Assembly: GCA_963662155.1 (NCBI GenBank)
Contig: OY759270.1
Location: 16,536,545-16,600,544 of the forward strand
Reading direction: 5' to 3'
Source of the DNA: Lamellibrachia columna
Lineage: Eukaryota > Annelida > Polychaeta > Sabellida > Siboglinidae
Length of the DNA stretch: 64,000 nucleotides
Part shown: in pieces, positions 1 through 10,282 of the stretch
Position numbering within the stretch: position 1 is the first letter of the stretch
Layout of the letters: every line of letters begins with the position of its first letter
Position numbers and translations under genes: made by a program
The notes under the pieces: model-generated
Told to the model about the DNA's origin: nothing
Databases searched by the model: none
What the model saw: only the letters and a program-made list of their open reading frames with translations

Positions 1-730
1 CGACACGTTTGTATAAATACACACGGACCCGCCTTGTGGATTCCAACTCAACATCACGCGTCTACATTCCAATATTCCTGGTGGTAGGTGAAAGTAAGCA
101 AACGTTTGCAGGAATCGTGTAGAATATCATGTAATATGATGAAGGTTGATGCTTGTTTCTAAAAAAAACGAGCACACACCTGTTCACCATACTACACTTA
201 GGAATTCAAATGACACTACAACTCCTGTCAGTGTGGTAAGAAATAAATTTCCTCCATCCTGTACAGTTCTTGTATTTTCCGCTTTTAAGGCAGTGGTAGC
301 GATGGCGTCGTTGGCCGCGTGTCTGTACGTAGGGCTACTCGATGGTTCGGACGGAGAGAACCTCATCAGCAATGTCGCGCCCTACACGCCTGCCTTCAAG
401 TGTTGGCAGTCTATCAACATTGTTTTTGAACAGAGACATAGCCATATTTGAGGACTACACAACACTTATGCTGTGCCCAGATTAAAATTTCTATGCGTGT
501 GCCAGTGACTGTAGGATCCCTTGCGCATGAAGACGCAATGCAATTGTTTTGGCCGCCATTTGATGGGGAGCATGTTGTGTTTTGATTTTCTGGAGAGAAA
601 AGTTGCACAATTTAACGAATTGTGTTCAGCGAGTTGATGACATAATAAATATTAACATACTTGATTTTCGGAACTGTGTTCGCATGCTTGTAGAGTTGTG
701 TGTGTATGTGTTTCCGTTCAGTGTTTGTGT
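1..730. other. No recognised gene; one weak exon-like stretch
   Basis: Mostly AT-rich sequence without a recognisable gene. From about 276 to 420 the plus strand is unusually GC-rich and stays open. It follows a pyrimidine-rich stretch and reads as a short hydrophobic segment (AVVAMASLAACLYVGLL) followed by a polar segment. I do not recognise the family. It could be an isolated exon or chance. A flanking splice donor is not clear. Confidence 0.3.
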
Positions 731-792
731 GCGTGTGCGTGTGCGTTTGCGTGTGTATCGTATACGCACGCACGCACGCACGCACGCACACA
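731..792. repeat. GTGC / CGCA alternating repeat
   Basis: A run of (GTGTGC)n on the plus strand turns directly into (ACGC)n, giving alternating purine-pyrimidine DNA. The short open frames across it on both strands (VRVRVR, THARTHA) are simple-repeat artefacts. Confidence 0.85.
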
Positions 793-964
793 GGAATACA
801 ATCGGGTATACATTGCTACGCAAGCATAACATAACGTAATTATACTTAAGTATGCATACACGTATGTCCATAAAAAACTAGCGCTGTCCTTAATTAATCA
901 GAACGCGTAATTTAAGTGGACACTTGAGGTTCACAACGTTCACGAAGCACACAATTATTACTAG

Positions 965-1491
965 AATTTAACAAGATTTAACAAGATTTGCCACCCAAGC
1001 CAAAGGCCCAGATGGCAAGTGGACAAGGAAGCCATTGGCTTATCGAGAGTCCAACAATGTTCATCTACTTATAACCCGCCCTCCTGAGATATGTGTCAAC
1101 TTTGTTTGTAAACATTATTCACGCTGCTAGCAGTGACACAATCTGTAGACAATTTGTTCCATTCATTTATTGTCCTCTGTGAGAACGAGTGCTTCCTGAT
1201 GTCCAATCTACATTGATCCTTTACTAATTTTACCTCATGTCCTCTAGTTCTGGTATCCTTCTTGAGTGAGAAAAACATATTTCTATCAATATTTTCATAC
1301 CCATTCAATATCTTAAGAACTTCAATCTGATCTCCTCTTAACCTCCTTGTCTCCAGAGTTGTTAAACCACATTCTTTCAGGCGTTCTTCATAACTAAGGT
1401 CTCTAAGTTCTGGAATAATTTTAGTTGCTCTCCTTTGTATGCGTTCAAGCGTATCTATATCCTTCTTACGATATGGTCTCCATGCTTGCAC
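965..1491 (-). mobile_element. CR1-type LINE, 3' end, 5'-truncated
   Basis: The minus strand encodes the C-terminal tail of a CR1/Rex1-like reverse transcriptase. Recognisable pieces are IQRRATKIIPELRDLSYEER, GLTTLETRRLRGDQIEV, TRGHEVKL and KHSFSQRTINEWNKL. The frame ends at 1096, and a one-base shift restores the usual ending (NKVDTYLRRAGYK) near 1072. The element then ends in short tandem repeats of the type TCTTGTTAAA, as CR1 elements do. Everything upstream (RT core, endonuclease, ORF1) is missing, so this is a dead 5'-truncated copy. The same or a related family is seen at 36-38.4 kb and 22.8-23.3 kb. Confidence 0.85.
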
Positions 1492-1494
1492 TCG

Positions 1495-1740
1495 TTAATT
1501 TCCTCCGTGTGTGTGTTATTGTACAGTGCAGTGCAGTGTATGTTTGTTTGTCTGTATGCAGTGCTGTGTGCGTGTGTGCAGTGCGTGTGTGTATGTGTGC
1601 GTGCGTGCGTGCGTGCGTTCGAGTGCGTGTGTGATGTGTGCGCGCGCGCGCGCGCGCGTGTGTGTGTTATTGTACAGCGTAGTGCAGAGCAGTGGAGTGT
1701 GTTTGTATGCAGTGCGTGTGCTTGTGCGTGTGTGGAGTTT
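1495..1740. repeat. GT/GC-rich imperfect microsatellite
   Basis: A long imperfect run of GTGT, GTGC and GCGC units. It includes a pure (GC)n block near 1640-1660 flanked by (TG)n, and two GTACAGYG motifs about 150 bp apart. Long open frames on both strands (VCVCVC, THTHTH) follow from the dinucleotide periodicity and are not genes. Confidence 0.85.
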
Positions 1741-1861
1741 TTTGTGCTTATATACATCTGAATGTGTATTGTTTATTAATATTGATGTCGATAGAAGCCA
1801 CTGGTAATACGAGGATGTATTTCCCTACCCAGCTATGATAAGCGTGGTTATTTTGTTAAAC

Positions 1862-2345
1862 GTCAGGTGCTACGATGGTTGGGCTGTGTTGGTATGGATA
1901 CTACGATAGTTGGGCTGGGATGGTCAGGCTAGTACGATGGTTGGGCTCCAGTGGTTAGGATACTCAGATGGTTGGGCTGCGGAGGTCAGGGCGCTACAAT
2001 GGTTCGGATGTGGTGTTCGGGGTACTAAGACAGTTGCTTGTGATGGTCTGGATACTACGATAGTTGGACTGCGGTGGACAGGGTACTACGATGGTTGGAC
2101 TGGGGCCATCAGGGTATGACAATGGTTTGGCTGCGGTGGCGATGGTACTGCGATGGTTGGACTGCGGTGGTGAGGTTACTACTATGGTTGGACTGGGGCG
2201 ATCAGGGTACTACGATGGTTTGGCTGCGGTGGTGATGGTACTACGATGGTTGGACTGCGGTGGTGATGGTGCTACGATGGCTGGACTGCAGTGGTGAGAG
2301 TGCTACGCCGGTTTTTTCTGAGGTGGCGTTGGTACTACTACGGTT
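1862..2345. repeat. 31-bp minisatellite, about 15 copies
   Basis: Units of the form TACTACGATGGTTGGACTGC + GGTGGTGATGG recur every 31 bp (for example at 2053, 2084, 2115 and 2146). Copies diverge by point changes (TGGGGCCATCAG and TGCGGTGGTGAT variants alternate). The period is not a multiple of three, so the open frames across it are not maintained by coding selection. Confidence 0.9.
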
Positions 2346-2498
2346 GGGCTAAGCTTTACTGAGAGGTATTTTTTTTCTTGTACTTGTACAGTTTATTTTT
2401 CCATAAATCATATACATATACAAATCAAGTGTACATAAGAACTAATTAGAGCCCTCATTTTTTTCAATGCGTTTCTTCTACAATTCTCTGAGTTTTTA
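2346..2498. other. AT-rich spacer
   Basis: A short AT-rich stretch between the minisatellite and the transposon pseudogene. It probably holds the 3' untranslated part of the latter. No other feature is seen. Confidence 0.4.
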
Positions 2499-3790
2499 TT
2501 AATTTCTGAGACAAGTTTTGACACTAAGGGATTTTAATTGATCCTTCACATTTGAAACAGACAATTCTTCAGCTGGATTTTCCTCCATAGAGTGTTCAAG
2601 CTCAGAAGTATGCTCAATTCGTTGTCTCTTTTTGAAGATGTCTTCACGCCAATACACAAGGTTTCTCTTTGAATATTCCCTGCATTCTGTTTGCATATGC
2701 TTCAGTTGCAGCTGCCTCATTGAACCTTTCAAAATGTTAGCACATGCATCTATTTTATTGGAATGCTGGTGATGAATTGATTTGGCAATTTCATTTGCTT
2801 TCTGCATGCCTTGACCACTAAATTTTGTCAGTCCAAGGTGCAAGCCAGATAGAAATGGCATATGATACACAAGGCAGGGCATGTAGGGGGTGACCCTTTT
2901 CTTTTCATATCCTTTCCGCTTCCCTTCAAGTCTAATGAAAAGTTTCACCCAATCATTGGCTAGACCAAAAATATTTGCAGAAGTGACACCATTATGATCA
3001 CGATAATCATGATTGACAACTCCATATAATGCATCGAATCTCTGGTAGACTTCTACAACTTCTACTCTTTTGTATTAGGATGTATAGCATCCCCAACAGC
3101 AAGCTGCTCTTCTAGACATTTCATGGTACCTTTACCGGCTACATTCCTGGTCTCCCATATTCTGAAACTTATACCCCAAAATGAGAAATGCACTTAACTA
3201 GTTAATCCATATGGGATACATCTGGTTTTGGAATAATCCCATTTTTTCTTTAGCATCATAATCAGTTGCATCCTCGATCAAATTGATTAGAAGTATGTCA
3301 GTGATTCGAAGCATCATATGCAGTTGATCAACAACAACTGGACTAAGTATGATTCTAAGAAGAGGTTTAAGCTTGCAACCATGGTAATTGTTCAATGCGT
3401 TTTGCGACATTTCTTCGATTGTTCTTGCCAAATTTTCTTGGCAGTAGAAATCATGCATGTGCTTTAGACATATCCCTACGGTCATCGGTGTGAATCTTGC
3501 AGTATATGAAGGCATGGTTGGAAGTTGCACCCGCCATTTCAAGTACCATAAGGAGAAATTTGTAATCTCCTCCCATACATATATTTACCTGAATTTCTTC
3601 GCCATTTACTTCAACAGACTTGGATGAAAAAAGTGAATTTATGGACACGAAGACATTCTTAAATGAAGTTTTTGATGTAGATACATTGGAATCCAGGGTG
3701 GCATTATCTCCTGTCGTCATGGGATGAAACATCCAACATCCGTTTGAATAGGGTACACCTGACGAATACACCAATTACAATGTGTGTTTA
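2499..3790 (-). pseudogene. Decayed transposon-encoded gene, family not named
   Basis: Reading the minus strand from 3774 gives, across several frames, one continuous protein similar to a recurrent invertebrate transposon-encoded family. Blocks are GCWMFHPMTTGDNATLD, ICMGGDYKFLLMVLEMAGAT, the Cys/His pair in HAFIYCKIH, NNYHGCKLKPLLRIILSP, VVVDQLHMMLRITDILLINL, FRIWETRNVAGKG, and LTKFSGQGMQKANEIAKSI near the end. The acidic residues in GGDYKF and in the DQLHMML...D block could be catalytic, but that is inference. Frameshifts lie near 3455-3470 and near 3060-3090, and an in-frame stop is at 3198. The gene is therefore dead. Its N-terminal part (VY.SG.PY..GCWMF.PM) recurs at 12,051 on the plus strand, so this is a multicopy family. 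Confidence 0.7.
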
Positions 3791-4403
3791 CAGAAATTAA
3801 TATTTCTAATACCTCCATAATTTTACGATTTTGTTATATATGATAATGGATAACTTAATAATGCAACACCGCGTTTCGAAATCACCTTCTGCCATTTCGA
3901 AACTCGGGCAATTTTGACTTGTTTTAATCCTAAATCATATTAAATTAATCATATTAGATTAATCACATTACGTTCTACAAACGAATTCGCTTTAACTACA
4001 ATTCACACGTCCAGTCACCGGGAAGAGAAACACATATTTACGTCTTTATCTTCAACAAAATTATTCTGCAACATGTTATAATCCACATTACATTTCCAGA
4101 CGTTGGATCTGCGACTAAGCGTTCGTCCGCGCCCAATTTCCTGACCCCGGTTATGTGAATAGCGTTGTCCAGATAATTTTCCGTTTCTCCGCCAGTTGGC
4201 TGGTAGGAAAGCGTGGAACTTGTTAGGTTTAACACCGACCAGTGGTCGAAGAGCAAAACCAACGTATGACGTGTGCCTACATCCATTATCATATATGAAA
4301 TTATGGAGGTATTACAACTATTAATTTCTGTAAACACGCATGGTAATTGGTGTATTTGTCAGGTCTACCCCATTCAAATGGATGTTGGATGTTTCATCCC
4401 ATT
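3722..4403. mobile_element. Inverted-repeat element with about 100-bp arms
   Basis: The left arm (about 3722-3825) and the right arm (about 4298-4403) are imperfect reverse complements. Shared blocks are GATGAAACATCCAACATCC, AATACACCAATTAC, GTGTTTACAGAAATTAATA and TAATACCTCCATAATTT. The centre (about 470 bp) has no recognised gene. The left arm overlaps the start of the transposon pseudogene, and the outer arm sequence also occurs at 12,041. The arms therefore belong to the same repeat family, as a fold-back of its 5' end or a MITE-like derivative. Target duplications were not identified. Confidence 0.75.
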
Positions 4404-5105
4404 GTAACGTCACCGTTACCGGTCTCTCATAACCGTCTCACGTCAGTACCTTCCACCTACTTCATTCAGCATTCAGCCCTGACGTGATTTTGAATAGAGA
4501 CAACTAATACACGTTCGTGTATTCTACAGGTTTGACCTACAGCGTAGGCTTTTATTGTTATGCACAACATCAATCTGTTATAGCGCTACTGACATACATA
4601 AACAAGTTCTCTTGAGGTTTGAAGATCACCTCCCTTGGTATCGGAAGATGAGACCTCGGTAGTAGGCTCTCTCAGCTCTCTCTCTCTCCGCTGGCCTCTA
4701 CTTATAGTGGAGTTGGAAACATGGACATGCTTCCTATCACGTACGCCAATCACGCTCTTTACGTGGACCTTTCTGCATTGAAATGTCTAATTAAAATAAA
4801 TATTGTGCACCTCCATTGTCGGAGAAGCTAAGTTGGGAATTCATGGAACCCGTAACTCAAATCTCATATATAGGTATGACATCGTGTAGACACTATGCAA
4901 ATCTTCCTCTTGACCGCACCGTTGGTCAGTGCGATATTAATCACCTTTCCCCGTTTCGACAAACACCACTGCTTGTCTATCGTCGAGTGTTCAATAGAGC
5001 ATTGAGACTCATCATGAATCAGTGATACATCCCGTATTGACATGTCTACATATAATAGATAAACGGTGTGCACTCCTGTTAGTATTCATATATTACTCTG
5101 CTTTT
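4404..5105. other. No gene seen
   Basis: Unique-looking AT-rich sequence with a short CT run (TCTCTCTCTC) near 4675. Short open frames occur on both strands without any recognised domain. Confidence 0.5.
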
Positions 5106-5109
5106 CATA

Positions 5110-5560
5110 TATACACGGTATGCTCTTTACACCATGACGACAGGAGATAATGACATGGTGGATACCAAGGTGACAGGATATCTGCCTCAAAAAAAGGTGG
5201 GATTGGTGGGTGGTTACACCCCCTCATAGTTGTTTACCTGCAGTCAGATAACATTTTACAATACTTTGTAAATCACACAGTATAAGGGTATATGATCAGT
5301 GGTGTATTTGGATAAAATTAGTTTTACTGTATTTTTCTGTTGCACCACTACATGGTAGACTGAGTGACTAGTCTTGGTCTCCCCCTTTGTGAGATCTATT
5401 GAGGAGTGGGAGGTTGGCCTAACAATAGGTGCGAGGTAGGATTGGTGGGATGTGGACTCTCAAAATTGTTGGGAGATGGGAAGTGGAGACCCTCAGACAC
5501 TCCCATCTGTTGTTCTAACACACTATTCATGTGAGTGGGTCCCTGGTGACAATGGTCATA
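5110..5560 (+). repeat. Interspersed repeat, family of the 2.5-3.8 kb element
   Basis: Contains CATGACGACAGGAGATAATG, which is also at 3706-3725 in reverse. It is followed by GGATATCTGCCTCAAAAA, GGTGGGATTGGTGG, AATCACACAGTATAAGGG, TATATGATCAGTGG and CACCACTACATGGTAGAC. The same order of blocks recurs at 12,100-12,300 and, in part, at 7855-8215 and (reversed) 9525-9640. This is therefore a multicopy interspersed family. The fragment has no intact reading frame. Confidence 0.75.
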
Positions 5561-6167
5561 AGCAAGGTCACTAGGTAACAGTGATGACACAAAGTGTATA
5601 AGGTTGTGGTGGTCCCATGCTGATTCACGTGACAGTTGTCTCAGACAACGTCCCATGGCAACTGTGGGGTGCACAACTCTTGAGTTTCCCACTGCGGCTA
5701 CATGAGGGAAGATGGAGTAGAGTTGGGCATTTCTCCCCCTTTGAGGAAGTTGTAAATTATATTTTATTATAATATAACATACGTGTTTTGTACTTGTATC
5801 AACAGACAACATTCTGGCTAAGTATATAAAGTAAGATTGTCTGATTGTAAAATCTAAATATTTGAGATATTATGATAAATTCTGTATATTTGTGATCTGT
5901 ATAGTTCAGTAGTTTTGTACTGATTGCTTTTTTCAGAGGTGGCCATTTTTGGATTCATTAAATGTTGAAATTGTCTATGTTAATCATACGCTTGTTCACA
6001 ATTGGTGTGGTAATCGGATGTAATCTATACCAAACTGTGGTTGAGATTGGTGCCTAGTTATATTTATGAAGCCATTACAGTTGATAAACATGCAGGATAT
6101 CATAAAATCCAACAGAAAGTTAACCTGTCTTCATTCTGTCACAACTTGATACCAGTGGACTGAACAG

Positions 6168-6329
6168 TTGAGGTGGTTGAATGCCTGCTTACCTCACCAG
6201 GTTGCAGTGTGGAGCTGGTAGGACTCGGTGCATGGGACAGTCTGCGATTGGAGGCAGGCATGTGTCTCTATGGCAACTACTTTGACGAGAGGATTACTCT
6301 GGTGGAAGCAAGCCTGGCTTGGACCATGG
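6168..6329 (+). pseudogene. Glycine-cleavage T-protein (AMT) C-terminal exon, decayed
   Basis: An exon bounded by an acceptor (ACAG before 6168) and a donor (GTAAGT at 6330) encodes [11 protein letters not shown]...[20 protein letters not shown]...[15 protein letters not shown]. This is the aminomethyltransferase signature block. The enzyme acts in the mitochondrial glycine cleavage system and passes the methylene group to tetrahydrofolate. The family normally has [17 protein letters not shown] and TTPVEASL. Here Arg is Trp, Asp is Tyr, and TTPVE is ITLVE. The exon ends in phase 1 and joins the exon at 7078 in frame. The changed near-invariant residues and the absence of further AMT exons downstream suggest a decaying copy, although no frameshift lies inside this exon. 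Confidence 0.75.
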
Positions 6330-7077
6330 GTAAGTGCTGCATCCATCATGAAGCATCATGGATTGCAAAGTTGACTGTGTAAATGATTGCAATAATATCA
6401 TGCCAGATATATAAGCATTCTGAAAATTTTTACTATTTATTACCCCAAATAATCATATTTTAAAAGAAATTGAGTTGCTAAGACATTTAGAATCTTAGGT
6501 GTTGACACGCCTATGTTTCAGTAAGATTAATTGTTCTTCATGGTCACAAAAAATCAGTGAGTACATCTTGTTGGAATTTAAAATCCATATTGCTTAGTTT
6601 GGAACTTGTGGGGATGATAATATTGTTAATATGAAATAGTTAAGAATTTGTGCAGCATTTGCGTAATATACATTCAAATGGTAAAGTGACAATTGTTTCA
6701 ACTGGGATGGATATTTGGTTGCGTGTTTGCTGTCCGAAACCCTTAAATGATTGATAATTTGCATATTGGAATGGTTTAACTAGTTTTGTATTAAACAATG
6801 TTATGCTATGCAACTGGTCATTGTTATTGGTTCAGTCGATATCATCTATTTCTATCAAACCTTTGTTGAGCTTTTTCTGTGCACCCAGAAATCTACCTTT
6901 TTTGCTTGTAGAGGACATTTTTTCTATAAAATTGTTTTTTTGAATGCGCCCTCTGAGACGAAATAAAAAATTTAATCTGCTATAAATTTTCCGCACAAAA
7001 CCCCTGGATCCCCTCACATGCAGCATAAAATATTTAAAATAGAATTTATTAACTGAAATATTCCTGATTAGTTTCAG
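6330..7077. other. AMT intron-like interval
   Basis: AT-rich interval between two phase-compatible AMT exons, with no other feature seen. Short minus-strand frames here are chance. Confidence 0.5.
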
Positions 7078-7193
7078 CTACGTGCCGTTGTGAAACTGCT
7101 GACGTTCCAGGCGTCAGCATCATTCTGCAGCAGCTAAAAGACAGGGTGGCCGTGAGAAGGGTCGGCTGTGTGTCTTCTGGACCCCCGCAAGAA
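7078..7193 (+). pseudogene. AMT next exon, decayed
   Basis: Acceptor (TTTCAG to 7077) and donor (GTATGT at 7194) bracket a frame reading CRCETADVPGVSIILQQL, KDRVAVRRVGCVSSGPP. It corresponds to the AMT segment that follows the exon at 6168 (family: GKRRRETADFPGAS.I..Q...K..RRRVG). Phase 1 entry matches phase 1 exit of the previous exon, so the two form one gene copy. The conserved basic run KRRR reads T-C-R-C here, consistent with loss of constraint. The terminal exons (VTSGCPSP, MGYV...GT and KMPFVPTNYY in the family) are not found in the next 2.5 kb, where repeats begin. Confidence 0.72.
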
Positions 7194-7276
7194 GTATGTG
7201 TCATCATGTCTATGTTTATGTCCTCACAGTTTTGTCATTCTTAGATTTCAAATTGTGACTTTCTTGTGATGGTTCA

Positions 7277-7505
7277 TTGGTACGTTTCTTTTGGGTGTCC
7301 TCTTTTCGTTTTTCCACATGGTTTCCAGCACCATGCCTGTTTTTGCATTCTTGTTTGCGCATTCTAAAGACATGGCCAAAATATTTCTATCTTCTGTTCA
7401 ATATTGTTGACTTGATTGACTCAGCATTTGTTCATTTAAGGACTTCCTCATTGGTGATAAATTTGTTCCATTTGATGTTTTCTTTAGAAGTCCAGGTGTA
7501 GCAAA
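7277..7505 (-). mobile_element. LINE 3' fragment
   Basis: On the minus strand the sequence reads NIKWN.FITNEEVL...QM, then a segment matching the C-terminal tail of an RTE/jockey-type ORF (R..EYFGHV.RMR..). The plus-strand copy at 18,920-19,260 is clearly the same family (IRWNELITNEEVFKEQML). Both are short and full of frameshifts. Confidence 0.55.
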
Positions 7506-7854
7506 TAACGTTGTTTTTGAACATTCTTATGTATAAATAACATTGTTGTTGAACATTCTTAGGTATTTATACCCTTTGTATTGATACCCTTTGACCTCTA
7601 AATTGTTGTGAGTTTTTGAAATACTCCCCATGACTTTCCTAGCCTATTCTTAGTGTAAATGGAATAGTCTCCATCTTTGGAAGTTACATTTCCAAGGTAG
7701 GTGAAATGATCCACATCTGTCAGTAAAACTGGTTTTCACAGTTTGCTGTCGTGACTTAAAAATTAGAGATGGTGTAATTTTTTTACACTTGGTGGTTTTT
7801 AGTACACGGGAAAATGTAATAATATTGTGAGATAATGTTGTCTTGTTCTGTAGC

Positions 7855-8215
7855 AGACACAATATAAGGGTATATGATCAGTGACATATTTGGGGGGAGC
7901 TTTGGGCCATGGCGCCCCTTTGGTTTACATTTTTTAACTGTATTTTTTTTTTGCACTGCTACATGGGTGATTAGCCCCGGCCCTCCCCCCTGTGAGATCC
8001 TAGACATATCACTAAACGTGATAAATTAAAACATCCAGTTGAAAAATCTGACATCTCAATCTCAATAAGGGGTTGGCCTGAAAAATAGGTGGGATTTAGG
8101 ATTGGTGAGAGGTGTACTCTCAAAATTGGTGGGAGGTTAACCCCCAAAACAAGTGGGAGATGGGAGGTTGAAACCCTGCCACAGTCCTCTGTTCTAGCAT
8201 ACTATTTATGTGATT
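7855..8215 (+). repeat. Interspersed repeat fragment
   Basis: Shares AATATAAGGGTATATGATCAGTG, in blocks, with 5270-5300, then CTGTATTTTTTTTTTGCACTGCTACATGG-like sequence in parts, GTGAGATC, and a GGTGGGA / GGGAGGTTGA / CATACTATTTATGTGA block matching 5395-5545. It is a diverged copy of the family described at 5110. No gene is present. Confidence 0.7.
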
Positions 8216-8341
8216 GGGCTGATGAGGAAAGGGAAAGTATCAAACAAACAAATCCGTCTGTTATCTCTTGGTGGACACCTACTAAAATTTTACATTTATT
8301 AGCATAATAATGACTAATGTATTTCTTTATGTTACAGTGAA

Positions 8342-9388
8342 CAGGGCTGGGTCCAATTACACAAAATTATATCAATTACAATTACATAATTTTTTTTATT
8401 ACAATTACAGTCATAATTTTCCAAATCAATTACAATTACACTGTTACAATTACATTATGCGGAACCAAATATATTCAGCATTTGTTAATTATGTATTTTT
8501 GCGCGTTTTGCTGAATTTCAATATTTTGTACACAATTGATCAACAAATATAACGGTAATGTTTGTACATTTTGTTAAATTGTGACTTTGAATTATACTAA
8601 ATAAAAAGATAGCCGTTTAAAACACATTTTTATTATATAAAAATACAATGCAATATCCAGACATAATCCTACAGGACATATTCCAATGCAGACATTTATC
8701 CGTGTGCATTTCTTAAATTTTGCTTTGGAAAATACTAATAATAGGGTTTTATGTGTTTACTTTGAGGTTGTAGCTCCTGCTCTAAGCTGACCTGCTTAAT
8801 TGGTCTGCCCTTTGCTTTGTGGGAGTTGGGAATGGGAAGAGAGGCCATATAAACGGTCCTTGCCACCTGACCTGTCTCCAACCCACCTCAACACAAGGGG
8901 TGTAATTGGCTTGCAAACTCTGCAACATTTCACTGAGCTGATATTTTCTGAAGCAATATCAGGCTACAGGTCTTTCCATGTTGTTTGAATACCAGCTTAG
9001 CCTTTGTCTGACAATGTCTGTGCATTGTTTATTGCTTCCTGGCTGTTACCAACTTACTGAAAAGGCTAATTGCTAAGGCTACCCACCACTAGCACCACTG
9101 ACCAGTACCCACCAGGCAGTGAATACTGAGACTTAAATATAAATATATAAGCAGGTGTTATTATTAGTCTTAATTTTTAACTCATGTGAGACTTAAATTA
9201 TATTTTTATTGACAATTCGTTCAGGTAGTTTGTGATATGAAACGTACTGTAATTGATTGTAATTGAAATAAAATTTCAATTATACAAAATATAACAATTA
9301 CAATTACAGCAACATTTTGAAACCAATCAATTACAATTACACAATTTTGCTGTAATCAATTACAATTACATAATTGGACCCAGCCCTG
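8342..9388. mobile_element. Non-autonomous hAT element, 1047 bp
   Basis: Terminal inverted repeats CAGGGCTGGGTCCAATTAC (left) and its exact complement GTAATTGGACCCAGCCCTG (right) define the element. It is flanked by 8-bp sequences ACAGTGAA (8334-8341) and ACAGTAAA (9389-9396), a target duplication with one mismatch. An 8-bp duplication and CAGGG termini are hAT hallmarks. Inside each end lie arrays of CAATTACAATTAC subterminal repeats. No transposase frame is present, so it depended on another hAT element for movement. Confidence 0.9.
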
Positions 9389-9524
9389 ACAGTAAATTTA
9401 ATGTGTACACTGACTTACTGAGATGTCAGATTGTTCAATTGGACAGGGGTAATATAAAAAATTAGAATCATACCTCTTGAAATGTTGCTTATTTTGAATG
9501 TTTTAATTCATCATATTCTTCGGC

Positions 9525-9640
9525 GTATCTAAGATCTCACAATGGGGAGAGCAAAACTAGTCATTCAGCCTACCATGTAGCGGCACAACATAAAAATACA
9601 GTAAAAAATTTACCCAAAGGGGACCGTTGCCAAAAGCCCC
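9525..9640 (-). repeat. Interspersed repeat fragment, reversed
   Basis: Reverse-complement match to the 5300-5400 and 7900-8000 segments: AGATCTCACAATGGGGAGAG, TACCATGTAGCGGCACAAC and AAAATACAGTAAAAAATTTA. The family therefore occurs in both orientations within 5 kb. Confidence 0.65.
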
Positions 9641-9830
9641 CCTCCAATCCGGGTTGGGTGAATTAAAAAATGAATTGGAATTATTCAATTCAATTCCTGA
9701 ATTTGAATTGAAAGAATTTCACCAAGCTGAATTTGAATTGAAAGATTTTTATTAAGTTGAATTGGAATCGAACGAAAATTAATTGAACCTCATTTTTTTG
9801 TGTGGTGCAATCTGGTTTTATTTCAAATGT
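9641..9830. repeat. AATTGAATT-rich low-complexity segment
   Basis: Built of recurring GAATTTGAATTGAAAGA-like pieces. A segment of the opposite sense (TCAAATTCAAATTCC, CAATTCAATTAATTTT) is at 12,320-12,430. The two may be ends or copies of one AT-rich element, but boundaries could not be defined. Confidence 0.5.
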
Positions 9831-9932
9831 GGCCCTCAATCCAACCATACAATTGTATGCCTAGAATATGCGTACACATTAAATTAACTGTTTCCTAATA
9901 AAATAACTCTTGCACAATCTTGAAGGCTGGGA

Positions 9933-10051
9933 ACCTGAAGAAGACATATCTGCGTGACTTGGTCAAGGGGTGCAAGATGCTGGCTTTAGCAGACTGGTCA
10001 TTGCCCGTGTACTACACTGACCAGTCTCATTCTGTCACACAGGCACACCAG
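9933..10051 (+). pseudogene. AMT N-terminal exon, from a second copy
   Basis: The frame reads GNLKKTYLRDLVKGCKMLAL then ADWSLPVYYTDQSHSVTQAH and ends at a GTATGT donor (10,052). It matches the start of mature AMT, which in the family reads LKKTPLYDLH...GGKMVPFAGWSMPVQY...S...H. Key changes are P to Y after KT, GG to KGC, and FAGWSMP to LADWSLP. Because the N-terminal exon lies 3-4 kb downstream of the C-terminal exons at 6.2-7.2 kb on the same strand, it cannot belong to the same collinear gene copy. It is a second partial copy or a rearranged fragment. The exact acceptor is uncertain. Confidence 0.68.
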
Positions 10052-10282
10052 GTATGTGTTTGTTGCATTGGCGTATTTGATGTGAACAGATTTACATTTA
10101 ACGAAGGAGGTTTGTGTATCTGTTTACTAATCTGAATATACTGTATGCTGAAGATACTAAAATAACACAAATTCCTTGACAGTTTAACATTTTATGAATG
10201 TGTCTACTCTACCAGTTCAACAAATACGGCTTGTGCATGCATTCATGCGTGCATGCATGTGCGCACATGCGTGTGTATATAT

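Noticed and set aside
1425..1807. Overlapping Cys/Val-rich plus-strand frames
   Set aside because: Dinucleotide repeat artefact.
4038..4337. 99-codon minus-strand frame
   Set aside because: Lies in the centre of the inverted-repeat element, with no recognised motif.
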